Positions 52,209 through 61,143 of a stretch of 64,000 nt of DNA are shown piece by piece. Within the stretch, counting starts at the first letter, position 1. The number at the start of each line of letters is the position of its first letter. The translations under genes were made by a program, and so were the position numbers. This DNA comes from Planococcus sp. CP5-4_YE (GTDB lineage: Bacteria; Bacillota; Bacilli; Bacillales_A; Planococcaceae): assembly GCF_019042655.1 (NCBI RefSeq), contig NZ_JAHPZO010000008.1, positions 1 to 64,000 on the forward strand. The letters are read 5' to 3'. Under the pieces are notes generated by a model, which saw only the letters and a program-made list of their open reading frames with translations, was not told the origin of the DNA and did not search any database.

Positions 52209-52686
52209 TTTCTTTTTGCCTTCATCTCCCTATGCGTGAACACAGCACACCTCCCCATATCTAAATTCATCGTCAGTTTCGAGAACAGCTATCCGGTTCA
52301 ACGACATCCCGCACATTTTCGCGGCATATCATCTTCTTCCACGTTTTAGATAAACCCCATCAGCCAAAGACATCTGACTCTCCGTCAATCCAAGCGGGCT
52401 TTCACGACCGTTGACCTCCAGCGGATTCTCCTGGAAATCTTGCGGCCGCTAAAGCGGAATTAATTTGTCACTCTATTCTAACTTTAATTATTATATAGTT
52501 TTTATGGTCTACTTGTATAGATATTTTTTCCTTTTTTAAGCGAATATGGTCATTAATTCACTCGAGTCATTAAGACTCATCAAACAATCTATTTTACCGC
52601 TTCATTTTGTCATTTCATAGCTTTATTTGTCCAAATATAAGCTGACTTTCTTCCCTGCGGCTATTCTCAGCTTTTCCGATTCGACT
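52209..52686. other. Gap upstream of comK, no gene seen
   Basis: About 480 nt without a credible frame. It should hold the comK promoter; I could not define AT boxes with confidence. AT-rich except for a GC patch near 52410-52450. Confidence 0.35.
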
Positions 52687-52713
52687 CAAAAAAGCCTGCT
52701 TTTTAGCAGACTT
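52687..52713 (-). terminator. Terminator of the ParB-like gene
   Basis: AAAAGCCTGCT and AGCAGACTTT arms around TTTT, after the 52758 stop on the minus strand. Confidence 0.8.
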
Positions 52714-52757
52714 TACTTACTCCATTGGTATATATCCTCTAAACTCCTTAAAACTCC

Positions 52758-53231
52758 TCATACTTTCATTTCTCCGACGATAGCCCACTTGCCCCAGCCT
52801 CGTTCCACTTGCTCCACTTTTTCATTCCAATAATCTACATACATCGTGTCTGACTGTTGGCGTGTGAAAAATTGGCGATGCTGCTGTTCGGTTAAATAGT
52901 ACGACGGCAGCTCTGTGATACCGAGACGCCTTGCTTTCGCCACGCGGTGGTTGCCGTCGATCAACTTGAAAACTTCCGGACGCATACGAACGACCAGCAG
53001 CGGTTTCGTCAAATCTGCCTGTGGAATCCACGCTTCATCTAAAGAATCGGAATCTAGCCCAGTTGATAAAGGTGCTACCTGCACAACCGATTGCTCTACT
53101 TGATCAAAGTTCTGCTCGATCCACGACTGAGCGCTTGTAATATTCCAAGTGAACGGAAAGCCGCCGAATGTTTCATCGTCGACCACCGGCACACAAGGCG
53201 TAAAGTTTCGATTTGCTTTTATTTTACTCAT
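52758..53231 (-). CDS. ParB/Srx-like domain protein
   Basis: A 157-residue soluble protein. The stretch VFKLIDGNHRVAKARRLGITELPSYYLTEQQ is the ParB/sulfiredoxin fold (GxxR-like NHRVAKA). The domain binds nucleotides (CTP in true ParB); there is no HTH, so no chromosome partition role is implied. ATG at 53231 with GCAGGGAAG upstream. It lies downstream of the SEC-C gene at 53350 with a repeat doublet between them. Confidence 0.75.
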   Translation of the reverse strand: MSKIKANRNFTPCVPVVDDETFGGFPFTWNITSAQSWIEQNFDQVEQSVVQVAPLSTGLDSDSLDEAWIPQADLTKPLLVVRMRPEVFKLIDGNHRVAKARRLGITELPSYYLTEQQHRQFFTRQQSDTMYVDYWNEKVEQVERGWGKWAIVGEMKV

Positions 53232-53248
53232 TCGCTTCCCTGCCTTCT

Positions 53249-53348
53249 GAATTGTGTCATGCACAGGGACAAAACCTGAACACGTTACAGGACAAATCCC
53301 CCTCTACCAGCATTTCCAGCCTAATGAATTGTCTAGCGCACAGGGACA
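53249..53348 (+). repeat. REP-like doublet 16 (77-bp spacing)
   Basis: Copies at 53249-53271 and 53326-53348; the second is a variant (TGTCTAGC). It ends 1 nt from the SEC-C gene stop. Confidence 0.85.
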
Positions 53349-53349
53349 C

Positions 53350-54093
53350 TCACCCCGATTTCCCGCAGCACTTCTTGTACTTCTTCCCGCTGCCGCACAC
53401 ACATGGATCGTTGCGCCTCACCTGATTCGGCAGCGGCTGCAAGGACTTCTTCTCCAGCTGAAACAACTCATACGGCGTATGCCCGCGGTTAATCTGCTGA
53501 CGCGTGTTGTTATGAAGATCCGTCACCATCTGCATTAAAGACTGTACTTGCTTTGCCGTTAGCTTCAGCTCCCTCCGCTCAAATTCGGATAAGACTTTCT
53601 CCGGTGAAAATGCATCTTCCGCCATCATCTGGATATCTTCGGTAATGCCTTGCGCGTACTCTTCACTCATTCCGTCAAATTCCGTTTTGATAAACTCCTC
53701 AAGCACATAATATTGATCCGGCTTGTGGAAATAATGGGGATCGCTCCACAGCAACAATTCTTCCTGGTCCGGCACATAGAACGGCTTGCCTTGCTGGCGA
53801 GCCCAATGCGAATCAAACTCATCGAATATCATGATCCATTCCCCAACAAAAAAATTACCCGGGTATAGATAGACGAACTTCTTTTGCAAGGCCGCTTTTG
53901 CCATGCTGCCCCCAAACGGATCTTCTATCCATTGCTCGATATCATACTCGCTCACTTCTTCATCCGTTTGCGCAGAAATCATTTCCGCCACTTGGCCAAA
54001 TGGCGCAATGCCATATAACTGGACAGCGGCTGAGACATAATCGATCCATAGCTTATTATTCAAATCCTCACTCCGTTTCTGTTTCTCGTACAC
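53350..54093 (-). CDS. SEC-C motif protein
   Basis: A 247-residue soluble protein ending in a SEC-C zinc motif, RNDPCVCGSGKKYKKCCG. The N-terminal 220 residues are helical (WIDYVSAAVQLYGIAPFGQVAEMI, EFERRELKLTAKQVQSLMQM) and not recognised. SEC-C motifs occur at the end of SecA and on many unrelated proteins. GTG start at 54093; a TTG ten codons inside has GGAG at better spacing. Confidence 0.8.
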   Translation of the reverse strand: MYEKQKRSEDLNNKLWIDYVSAAVQLYGIAPFGQVAEMISAQTDEEVSEYDIEQWIEDPFGGSMAKAALQKKFVYLYPGNFFVGEWIMIFDEFDSHWARQQGKPFYVPDQEELLLWSDPHYFHKPDQYYVLEEFIKTEFDGMSEEYAQGITEDIQMMAEDAFSPEKVLSEFERRELKLTAKQVQSLMQMVTDLHNNTRQQINRGHTPYELFQLEKKSLQPLPNQVRRNDPCVCGSGKKYKKCCGKSG

Positions 54094-54189
54094 TCATTGT
54101 ACCGCTCACGACCCGGTTTTCCTACAGCAAGCTTGAATACCGCAGCAACCAAATCCTCTTCAAGAGCCTAAGACAAGTCAGAACCATCT

Positions 54190-54255
54190 GTGCCACAGTC
54201 GAGAACCACCTCGGCCACAAAAGAGAACCACTTAAGACATAGGAGAACCACTTCC
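54190..54255. repeat. Short tandem repeat (GAGAACCAC, three times)
   Basis: GAGAACCAC occurs at about 54200, 54222 and 54243 with a period near 21-22 nt, in the gap before doublet 17. Confidence 0.5.
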
Positions 54256-54265
54256 GCAGCCTCTA

Positions 54266-54364
54266 GAATTGTGTCATGCACAGGGGCAAACAACCAATCC
54301 CTTTCATCGCAACCCCCGCGATATCAGCTTTTCACATATGCAAATTGTGTGGTGCACAGGGACA
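54266..54364 (+). repeat. REP-like doublet 17 (76-bp spacing)
   Basis: Copies at 54266-54288 and 54342-54364. The second directly touches the stop codon of the gene ending at 54365. Rightmost cluster in the window. Confidence 0.9.
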
Positions 54365-56938
54365 TTACATCTTCCCCATAACCTGCTTAAGCTGTTCCAA
54401 TTCCGGCAGATGCTTTTTCACGTTCACCTGAATTGCCAAGCGTTCGGTCAACGGACGGATCAGCCGTGCTGTCTCTTCCGACACAAGCAATGTCTTCGGC
54501 AACGCACCTGAAGCTTCGATAAACTTCAGCAAGCCCTGTTGGACCATCTGCGCTTTTTCTTTTTGCCCATCGATATGCTGGTGCAGCACGAGCCCACTTT
54601 TCACTTCTATCGCAGCCGTGATAAGCGGGAAATAAGGACGCTCACCCGGCTTAGCCTGCACGGGCCGATCGATGAAAAATTGTCCATATTCGATGGCCAA
54701 ATTTACCGTCTTTTTCTTTTTGAGCTTTGCGACTTGCGTCTCCGGTACCATCAGCTTGGTCACCCTCCCGGCGATCGAATCCATTGGGCGTTCCACAATG
54801 AATTTTTCATCTCGCCATTGGCCGTCCTGGTCCATCCGGAGTTTGTAGAACGAGCGATAATCTCTCGACACCGGAATGTCCATCCCGCCTCTTACCTTCT
54901 CCAACACGATTTTCGTTTGTGCGATGACGTCGATCAAAAGACGGACTTCTTCTTCGTCAATTGACCACGGATAATAGCCCGGGACCATGCTGCGGAACAA
55001 CGGCCATTGTTTTTTGCCGCGGAACGACATGCCGGACGCCTTCACTATCTCAAGATCTTCCTCATCCAGCTCGTCACGGTCGGAGAATGAAGCCAACAGG
55101 CTGCGCTGGCTGAATATCAGTTCTTCAGCCGGAACCGTGCCGTTCATCGTCGCCAGCAAACTCTCATAGCCCTCTTCCCCGATATAGACAGCAAGCCCGA
55201 ACTCCTCCCCGGCAGCACCAAGCACCGAGACGAACAACACTTCCTTACTCGTCGGACTCTCCAAGACAAATACCTGGTCATCATGCAGCCAGTTCCACGG
55301 ATCCAGTTTTCGGAGCTCTGCCATTTCCTGTATCAATCGTTGCCAGTCATTTCCTTCAGCAGCTACAGCGTGACGTTCTTGCGCAACCCACTCAACCTGC
55401 ACCGGTTCCAACAAATCGTTAACGACTTCTTTTATGTCATCCGGAGAAGCTTGCCACTCCGGATCCTCCAGCTCAAATCCATATTCCCCCGGCGCTTCGC
55501 CTTGTGCTTTGACACAGCGCGGGTATTTGGCGCCCGGTTCAGCGGCAAGCTGCTTTTCCAAAATGATTTCATGTTCCCAGTCCGCTCCAAAATCGTACGT
55601 ATACACGGCCCGGTCCTTGAGATCCACAAACCAGTCTTCCAGAAATTCCGCCCGCTCATCCAAGGTCTCGACAAAGGAAGGCAGGATCGGCGCAAAATCC
55701 AATTGTTCATCATCCATGCCAATCAACGCATCTTCAATGTTTTTGCCGCCACTGCGGTTCATCCGGAACTCATGCAAATGATCATTGTCCCACTCGAACG
55801 TGGCTTGCAGCACTTCGTGAAACTCCGCAAAGCTCATCCGGCTGTCCACTTGAAGCCGACGCCACACCGGCGGGCTGGTCCGCAACAACTTGACTTTGAA
55901 CTGCAAAATTTCGTCTGTTCCACTGTCTTCGGAATTGTCCATTTTCAGGCCGCTTTTATTGGATTTGCTCGCTGGCCCTTCTGTTTCTTCCAGCATGCGG
56001 ACCAAAAAATCAAGCGTGAGATCACGGTATTTCAGCATTGTCATCACCGAAACCCCGAACGTTTCCGCCAATTGCTTCTGCTTCGGTATATTCTTGGCGA
56101 TGCCGATATCCGCCCCTGCCTGGATCACGCCAGCTGCCACTGCTTCTGGCTTTCTCGCATTGATCTTCACTCTTTCCAGCAACTCTACGGTGAGCGATGG
56201 CAGTGCGGAATCCTCTGCGGATGGCCCTAAAAAGCCGATGACCTGCTCCAGCACTTGCTGTTCAAATGGCGGCAATTCCGGCAGTTCGTCCTGGCTCAAG
56301 CCCGTCAGCAGTTTCAACAGTCCCAACAAATCCCCAGCTGGCAGCTGTTGTGTCAAGGCATCGATTAATGATGGCGGAGTTTCTTCTTTCATATACAGCG
56401 TCCCGTTCATGAACAGTACTGCATCCCCAGTCGCTGACGGACAAGGGAGAGCAATACCAAGCACCCACAGGCCGGTATGCGCCGGCTCTTCTTGAAACAC
56501 CTCATACACGCGGCCGCTGACTTCATCCTTCACGAACAACCGCCCATCTGCCGCCGGCTGCACTTTAGCCAGCATCAGCATGGGCCGCTTCCACGCGCGT
56601 AGTGCTTCAGCCACTTCCGCACGCGGATGACGCTTGAGCTGTTCGCCGAGAAAAGCCTGCCAGTCTTCTGGATGACCCACAAATGCATAGACACTGTGCG
56701 CCGCTTCCTCGATAAAAGACTCCGGAAATATCGCACCCAGCTCATCAAGCCACCGATTTGCCGTCTCCTCGATTCCGCTGATGGTTTCGGGCCGGAGCCC
56801 CATCAACTCGAATTTTTCAACGACATTCAAAAGTTCAGCTTCAATCGTCTTAGCTTGTCCAGCTCCCTGCCCCTGGCCACAGCATTTCTTATACTTCTTC
56901 CCGCTGCCGCACGGGCACGGTTCATTGCGTCCCGTCAT
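54365..56938 (-). CDS. Large SEC-C / pRiA4b ORF-3-like protein
   Basis: An 857-residue soluble protein. SEC-C zinc motif at the N-terminus (RNEPCPCGSGKKYKKCCG). A pRiA4b ORF-3-like domain (PF07929) at about 345-520: LQFKVKLLRTSPPVWRRLQV, DNDHLHEFRM, YTYDFGADWEHEIILE. The C-terminal 300 residues fit domains I know as DUF7309 and DUF6930 (for example GLVLHQHIDGQKEKAQMVQQGLLKFIE). Function unknown. The ATG at 56938 has AGGAGGCGG upstream. Upstream neighbour of the second SEC-C gene on the same strand. Confidence 0.8.
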   Translation of the reverse strand: MTGRNEPCPCGSGKKYKKCCGQGQGAGQAKTIEAELLNVVEKFELMGLRPETISGIEETANRWLDELGAIFPESFIEEAAHSVYAFVGHPEDWQAFLGEQLKRHPRAEVAEALRAWKRPMLMLAKVQPAADGRLFVKDEVSGRVYEVFQEEPAHTGLWVLGIALPCPSATGDAVLFMNGTLYMKEETPPSLIDALTQQLPAGDLLGLLKLLTGLSQDELPELPPFEQQVLEQVIGFLGPSAEDSALPSLTVELLERVKINARKPEAVAAGVIQAGADIGIAKNIPKQKQLAETFGVSVMTMLKYRDLTLDFLVRMLEETEGPASKSNKSGLKMDNSEDSGTDEILQFKVKLLRTSPPVWRRLQVDSRMSFAEFHEVLQATFEWDNDHLHEFRMNRSGGKNIEDALIGMDDEQLDFAPILPSFVETLDERAEFLEDWFVDLKDRAVYTYDFGADWEHEIILEKQLAAEPGAKYPRCVKAQGEAPGEYGFELEDPEWQASPDDIKEVVNDLLEPVQVEWVAQERHAVAAEGNDWQRLIQEMAELRKLDPWNWLHDDQVFVLESPTSKEVLFVSVLGAAGEEFGLAVYIGEEGYESLLATMNGTVPAEELIFSQRSLLASFSDRDELDEEDLEIVKASGMSFRGKKQWPLFRSMVPGYYPWSIDEEEVRLLIDVIAQTKIVLEKVRGGMDIPVSRDYRSFYKLRMDQDGQWRDEKFIVERPMDSIAGRVTKLMVPETQVAKLKKKKTVNLAIEYGQFFIDRPVQAKPGERPYFPLITAAIEVKSGLVLHQHIDGQKEKAQMVQQGLLKFIEASGALPKTLLVSEETARLIRPLTERLAIQVNVKKHLPELEQLKQVMGKM

Positions 56939-57226
56939 CACTGTCCGCCTCCTGTTTTTGGCTGTCTTACTACAATTGCATCCAAGAAAGCCGTTTCCTA
57001 AGGATATTATATTGGTCGATCTCCGAACAAACAATGTCGTCCACTTTTCAAGCTCTTGAAGCACCATCAATCACATCCTTAAAATGTATCAGGCAGCTCT
57101 GGGCAAAAGAAGAAGTGAAGTTCTTTTAAGCTTCTGCACTTTTGGGTATAAAACCTATAAAGTCTTAAAAAATGAAGAGAGTCAAGATAGATGTGACCCA
57201 TGCTTCTGTAGGAGGTGCATCCACCA

Positions 57227-57526
57227 ATGCCACAACAAGACGAAAATGATCGTTCAGAAATCGAATTCAGTTCAAAAAATCATGAACTCATTATTCGCAA
57301 CCGCTATAAGTTCTACTATAATATAAACGATGTGCTGATTGCGGTCTGGTTCATCCTTGGCAGTGTTCTATTCTTTTGGAAGGAAACCGAAACGATAGCG
57401 ATTTGGTTTTTCCTTTTCGGAAGCATCGAACTGCTTGTCCGCCCACTGATGCGTATTTTCAGAGAAATTCACTTAAAGAAGATCCGGTCGGGTAAAGCTG
57501 GCTCCGACGATAATATCGGCCAATGA
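57227..57526 (+). CDS. YrhK-domain membrane protein
   Basis: A 99-residue protein: NRYKFYYNINDVLIAVWFILGSVLFFW and two membrane segments ending PLMRIFREIHLKK, the YrhK-like domain (PF14145). AGGAGG lies 11 nt before the ATG; a GTG at 57215 overlaps that site. Unknown function. It is the last chromosomal gene before the IS21 element. Confidence 0.75.
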   Translation: MPQQDENDRSEIEFSSKNHELIIRNRYKFYYNINDVLIAVWFILGSVLFFWKETETIAIWFFLFGSIELLVRPLMRIFREIHLKKIRSGKAGSDDNIGQ

Positions 57527-57725
57527 ATAGTCGACACACATGGTTCTCATAAAACGCTATATCCACTTAGCCGCTATTCGTTTTTTACCGAACAAAAGAA
57601 ATAGATAAAAGCCAGCTGTAACCGCTAGAATAAAGTGAACAGTTTTTGCTCATTTCGATTGAACACTTTTCGCCCAATCAATTCTTTCCTGTAAACTGAT
57701 TTTATCAGCTTGTAGGAGGAACATC

Positions 57726-59261
57726 ATGGAGGAAAAGTTAATGGTATATCTAGAAGTTCATCAATTGAAAAAGCAAAGATTGAGGGTGGCACAGATCGCC
57801 AAAAGATTAAAGATTTCACGCACCACGGTGTACAAATATCTGGAGATGACGTTTGAAGAGGCAGTAGAAGAATTTGAACCAGGTGACCGAAAGAAGAAGT
57901 TGGATCCCTACCGGGATTGGATCGTGAATTGGTTGAAGGAATTCCCTTCCCTAAGCGGAGCTCAAGTATATGATTGGCTGCAAGAAAAGTTTCCCGATAT
58001 CAATGTTGGAGAGAGTACAGTGCGCCGTTATGTCAATGAGGTAAGAGAGCTGTATCAGATTGAAAAGAAAGAAGAGCCACGTGAATACGAGTCAGTCGAT
58101 GAACTGCCGCCAGGAAAACAACTGCAGGTAGATTGGGGACAGACGATTCAAAAGGATACACACGGAAAAGAAGTCCGCCTTTACTTTATCGCCTTTGTGC
58201 TAGCACATTCTCGTCAGAAATATACTTGGTGGTTCAATCGACCATTTACCACAGCGGATACGATACGTTGCCATGAGCTGGCGTTTAAGTACTATGGCGG
58301 TATAGCAGAAGAAATCGTCTATGACCAAGACAATCTCATCGCTGTCAGTGAAAATGCAGGAGACCTGATCTTAACTGCAGCGTTCCAACAATATATCCAA
58401 CAAAGAAAGTTCCGCGTGTATTTGTGTAGGAAGGCAGATCCGGAATCCAAAGGAAAAATCGAGAATGTTGTAAAATACGTCAAGAACAACTTCGCAAAAA
58501 ATCGCGTGTATTCGACGCTGGAGGATTGGAACGACCGCAGCCTGAACTGGCTGGAGCGAACCGGAAATTACAAGGTTCATAACACGACAAAAAAGAGACC
58601 TTACGAAGTGTTCCTCCTGGAAAAGCAACACTTACGCAAGATCTCTGACCCACTTTCTTTCGAAAGCAACTATACAGAAAGTATAACAAGGAATGTCCGT
58701 AAGGACAATACGGTGCATTTCCGTTCTAATCGGTATTCTGTACCACTCGGCACCTATACGAAACTAGCAAATGTCCGTTTACACATGGCGGATAACTTAC
58801 TCAAAATCTGCGATCCGTCTACAGGTGAGGTGATCGCTGATCACACCATTTCCCTAGAGAAAGGTCGTCTGATTAAAAATAGAAACCATTCCCGTGAGCG
58901 TTCCACGTCGCTCGAAGGGATGAAACAGGAATTGATCACACTCCTTGCCCATGACAAGGCGAAAGACTACATAGAAAAGATCAGTGCAGACTATGGGCGG
59001 TATCGGCGAGACCAGTTTGCGCTGATCAAGAAAGTGACGCAAGAGAATGCCGAATGGGCTCATTTGGCGCTTGAAAAGTGTATAAATGAAAATCTTTTTA
59101 GCGCAAATGCCTTTCGAGATGTCGTCGACTTTCTTCGTCGGACGAAGTCAGACCAGCCAATGAAACTTGAGGAGAACAGGAAACTCAAGGTCGATATAGC
59201 CATACAGACCCGGGACATGGATGAATACCTCCAATTGATGGGAGGGAAACGTATTGAGTAA
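57726..59261 (+). CDS. istA: IS21 transposase IstA
   Basis: A 511-residue transposase: N-terminal HTH (RVAQIAKRLKISRTTVYKYL), then a DDE core with Asp136 (LQVDWGQ), Asp200 (IVYDQDN) and Glu246 (ESKGKIENVV). Cuts and joins the IS ends with IstB as helper. It looks complete. Overlaps istB by 8 nt. Confidence 0.93.
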   Translation: MEEKLMVYLEVHQLKKQRLRVAQIAKRLKISRTTVYKYLEMTFEEAVEEFEPGDRKKKLDPYRDWIVNWLKEFPSLSGAQVYDWLQEKFPDINVGESTVRRYVNEVRELYQIEKKEEPREYESVDELPPGKQLQVDWGQTIQKDTHGKEVRLYFIAFVLAHSRQKYTWWFNRPFTTADTIRCHELAFKYYGGIAEEIVYDQDNLIAVSENAGDLILTAAFQQYIQQRKFRVYLCRKADPESKGKIENVVKYVKNNFAKNRVYSTLEDWNDRSLNWLERTGNYKVHNTTKKRPYEVFLLEKQHLRKISDPLSFESNYTESITRNVRKDNTVHFRSNRYSVPLGTYTKLANVRLHMADNLLKICDPSTGEVIADHTISLEKGRLIKNRNHSRERSTSLEGMKQELITLLAHDKAKDYIEKISADYGRYRRDQFALIKKVTQENAEWAHLALEKCINENLFSANAFRDVVDFLRRTKSDQPMKLEENRKLKVDIAIQTRDMDEYLQLMGGKRIE

Positions 59262-60008
59262 GAGTGTTACAGATATTCAGCAGTCCTTTCGCCAATTGAG
59301 GTTGGCTGAGACGGCCACGGCCCTTCCGGACCTTCTCCGGAAGGCGGAACAGAAATCATGGACCTACTTAGAGTTTCTAGAACAATTGACAGCTTCCGAA
59401 CTTGAAAAGCGAGAAAAGAAAAGCATTGAGAAACGACTGAACTGGGCAAGGTTCCCGTATCATCGGCCACTCGATCTCTTTCGGATTGAAGAACAGGAAG
59501 CTATCACCGAACGGCAATTAAAACAGTTGCTTGAATATGAGTGGCTTGAACAAAACTAGAATCTCATCCTGCTTGGACCGCCAGGTGCAGGAAAGACACT
59601 ACTATCGGTAGGACTTGGTATCGAAGCCATCAACAGAGGGTTTCAAGTATATTTCATCACGATGGGAGAATTAATTCAGTTACTCAAGACCGAAGAGTAT
59701 GTAAATAAATCGAAAATCCAATTGAAGCGCTTGCGCGCTTCCAATCTTGTCATTATTGATGACATCATGTACATGGCTATGGATCAGCGAGAAGCTACCC
59801 TTTTCTTCCAACTGATTCATCAACTTTATGAGCAGTGTTCATTGATTTTGACATCTAACCGAAGTCCTGAGGAGTGGACGGAGATTGTAGGAAATGAGGG
59901 AATGATGACGGCAATTTTGGATCGTCTATTACACCGAGTAGAAGTCATCCATATGAACAATGAGAGCCATCGATTGAAACATCAACAGAAAATTTTTAAA
60001 GATTCCGT
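59254..60008 (+). pseudogene. istB: IS21 helper ATPase IstB, interrupted
   Basis: The frame begins MSKSVTDIQQSFRQL and ends at TAG (59557-59559) right before the Walker A motif NLILLGPPGAGKTLLS. In the same frame it continues with Walker B NLVIIDDIMYMAMDQRE and sensor-like SLILTSNRSPEEW, until the IS30 border at 60009. So one nonsense codon and a lost 3' tip disable it; the element is probably immobile unless helped from elsewhere. Confidence 0.85.
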
Positions 60009-61062
60009 TTGTCAATTTAAGCTAGACAGATCGATGCCATTCAGGTGACTCAAAAATACTTCCAAGGGTGTGCGGTAATCCAGTGACTTGCGTGGGATGT
60101 GATTCCGTTTGTCAGCCACCGTGGAGATGAACGGTTGATCCACTCGGTTAAAGTCCATTTCCTTAGGCAGACCGTCTTTTCGAAGGAGCCCGTTGGAATG
60201 TTCATTCAAGGCACGCTGGGAAGGGGTGCCGGGATCCGCAAAGTAAATGGAGACGTCGTGTTGGTTGCACAGCGGCTTCCAGTTGGAGAATTCCTTCCCG
60301 CAATCAAACGTGATGGACTTAAACAGGTGTCTCGGAATGCCTTGAAACCATTGGTCTAAAGCGATTTCAATATCACGCGCTTTGCGCCCCGAAGGCTTCA
60401 AGGCGATAATGACTTTCGTCAACCGTTCGACCAGCGTGATCACCGCACTTTTGTGGCGAGCACCCACAATGGTATCGCCTTCGATATGCCCGAACTCTTG
60501 TTGGAAAGAAGGATAATCGACTTCTCTTTCCGAGATATGCCGTTTGAACGCCTGCTTTCCGCGGCGTTCCTGGTGGCCATTGGGTTTTCGCTTCCCTTTC
60601 ATCGGGAGTGTGGCGACATCGAAGACGTGGTTTTTGAACAGGCGATAGAGGGTGCGCACCGAACAATCGATCACGGTTTCCGCACGGCCCACAATGACAT
60701 CCGGCGTCCAACCTTGAGCCACTTTGTCTTGAATATAAGCGAGTTGTTTCTGCGGCAAGACAATCTTTCGCCGTCCGCAGCGCTTCTTGTTCTGTTGATA
60801 TCGAGTGTAATAATCGAGCGCCGTATGTCCCAATTTCAAGAAATGGATGACATTGTAAATCGGCTGTCTGGAACGCTTCAGGCGTGCAGCGATGATCGCC
60901 ACAGGTGTCTCTTGGTGGAAGTAGGCTTCTATCATCACTAGTTCATCCGTGGTAAGATGGGTGTAGGTCATTCGTGGTCACTCCTCTGTTTTTCTTTGGT
61001 CGGAAAATACATGGAGAGTGTACCACGAATGGCTTTTTTACTTGTCTAGCTTAATTTTACAA
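60009..61062 (-). mobile_element. IS30-family element
   Basis: About 1054 bp bounded by imperfect 20-bp inverted repeats TTGTCAATTTAAGCTAGACA and the complement of TGTCTAGCTTAATTTTACAA. It carries one transposase gene. I see no clear target duplication. It replaced the right end of the IS21 element. Confidence 0.85.
60012..60971 (-). CDS. IS30 family transposase
   Basis: A 319-residue transposase. N-terminal HTH (TPVAIIAARLKRSRQPIYNVI); DDE core with Asp166 (GHIEGDTIVG), Asp223 (ITFDCGKEF) and Glu257 (QRALNEHSNGLLR). Stop codon lies inside the left inverted repeat. GAGGAGTG precedes the ATG. It looks intact. Confidence 0.93.
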   Translation of the reverse strand: MTYTHLTTDELVMIEAYFHQETPVAIIAARLKRSRQPIYNVIHFLKLGHTALDYYTRYQQNKKRCGRRKIVLPQKQLAYIQDKVAQGWTPDVIVGRAETVIDCSVRTLYRLFKNHVFDVATLPMKGKRKPNGHQERRGKQAFKRHISEREVDYPSFQQEFGHIEGDTIVGARHKSAVITLVERLTKVIIALKPSGRKARDIEIALDQWFQGIPRHLFKSITFDCGKEFSNWKPLCNQHDVSIYFADPGTPSQRALNEHSNGLLRKDGLPKEMDFNRVDQPFISTVADKRNHIPRKSLDYRTPLEVFLSHLNGIDLSSLN

Positions 61063-61143
61063 TCGGCGAAATATAATGAAAAATCAGTTATAATAAATAT
61101 GCACAGGAAGCTCCTGTTAGTGATAAAAACAAAGAGGTGGCTT

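Larger units (their letters stand above)
57635..60008 (+). mobile_element. IS21-family element, right end missing
   Basis: The left end has two related motifs TGAACAGTTTTTGC and TGAACACTTTTCGC, the multiple terminal repeats usual in IS21. istA and istB follow with the expected overlap. The right inverted repeat is absent: the sequence runs into the IS30 element near the istB 3' end. Confidence 0.8.

Noticed and set aside
22140-54364. CRISPR array (23-nt repeats with 42-nt spacers)
   Set aside because: Clusters have only two to four repeats, are scattered over 32 kb, the spacers resemble each other, and no cas gene is present.
60009-60048. IstB C-terminus reading into 60048
   Set aside because: The last residues are encoded by the IS30 inverted repeat and the 3' end of its transposase gene, not by IS21.
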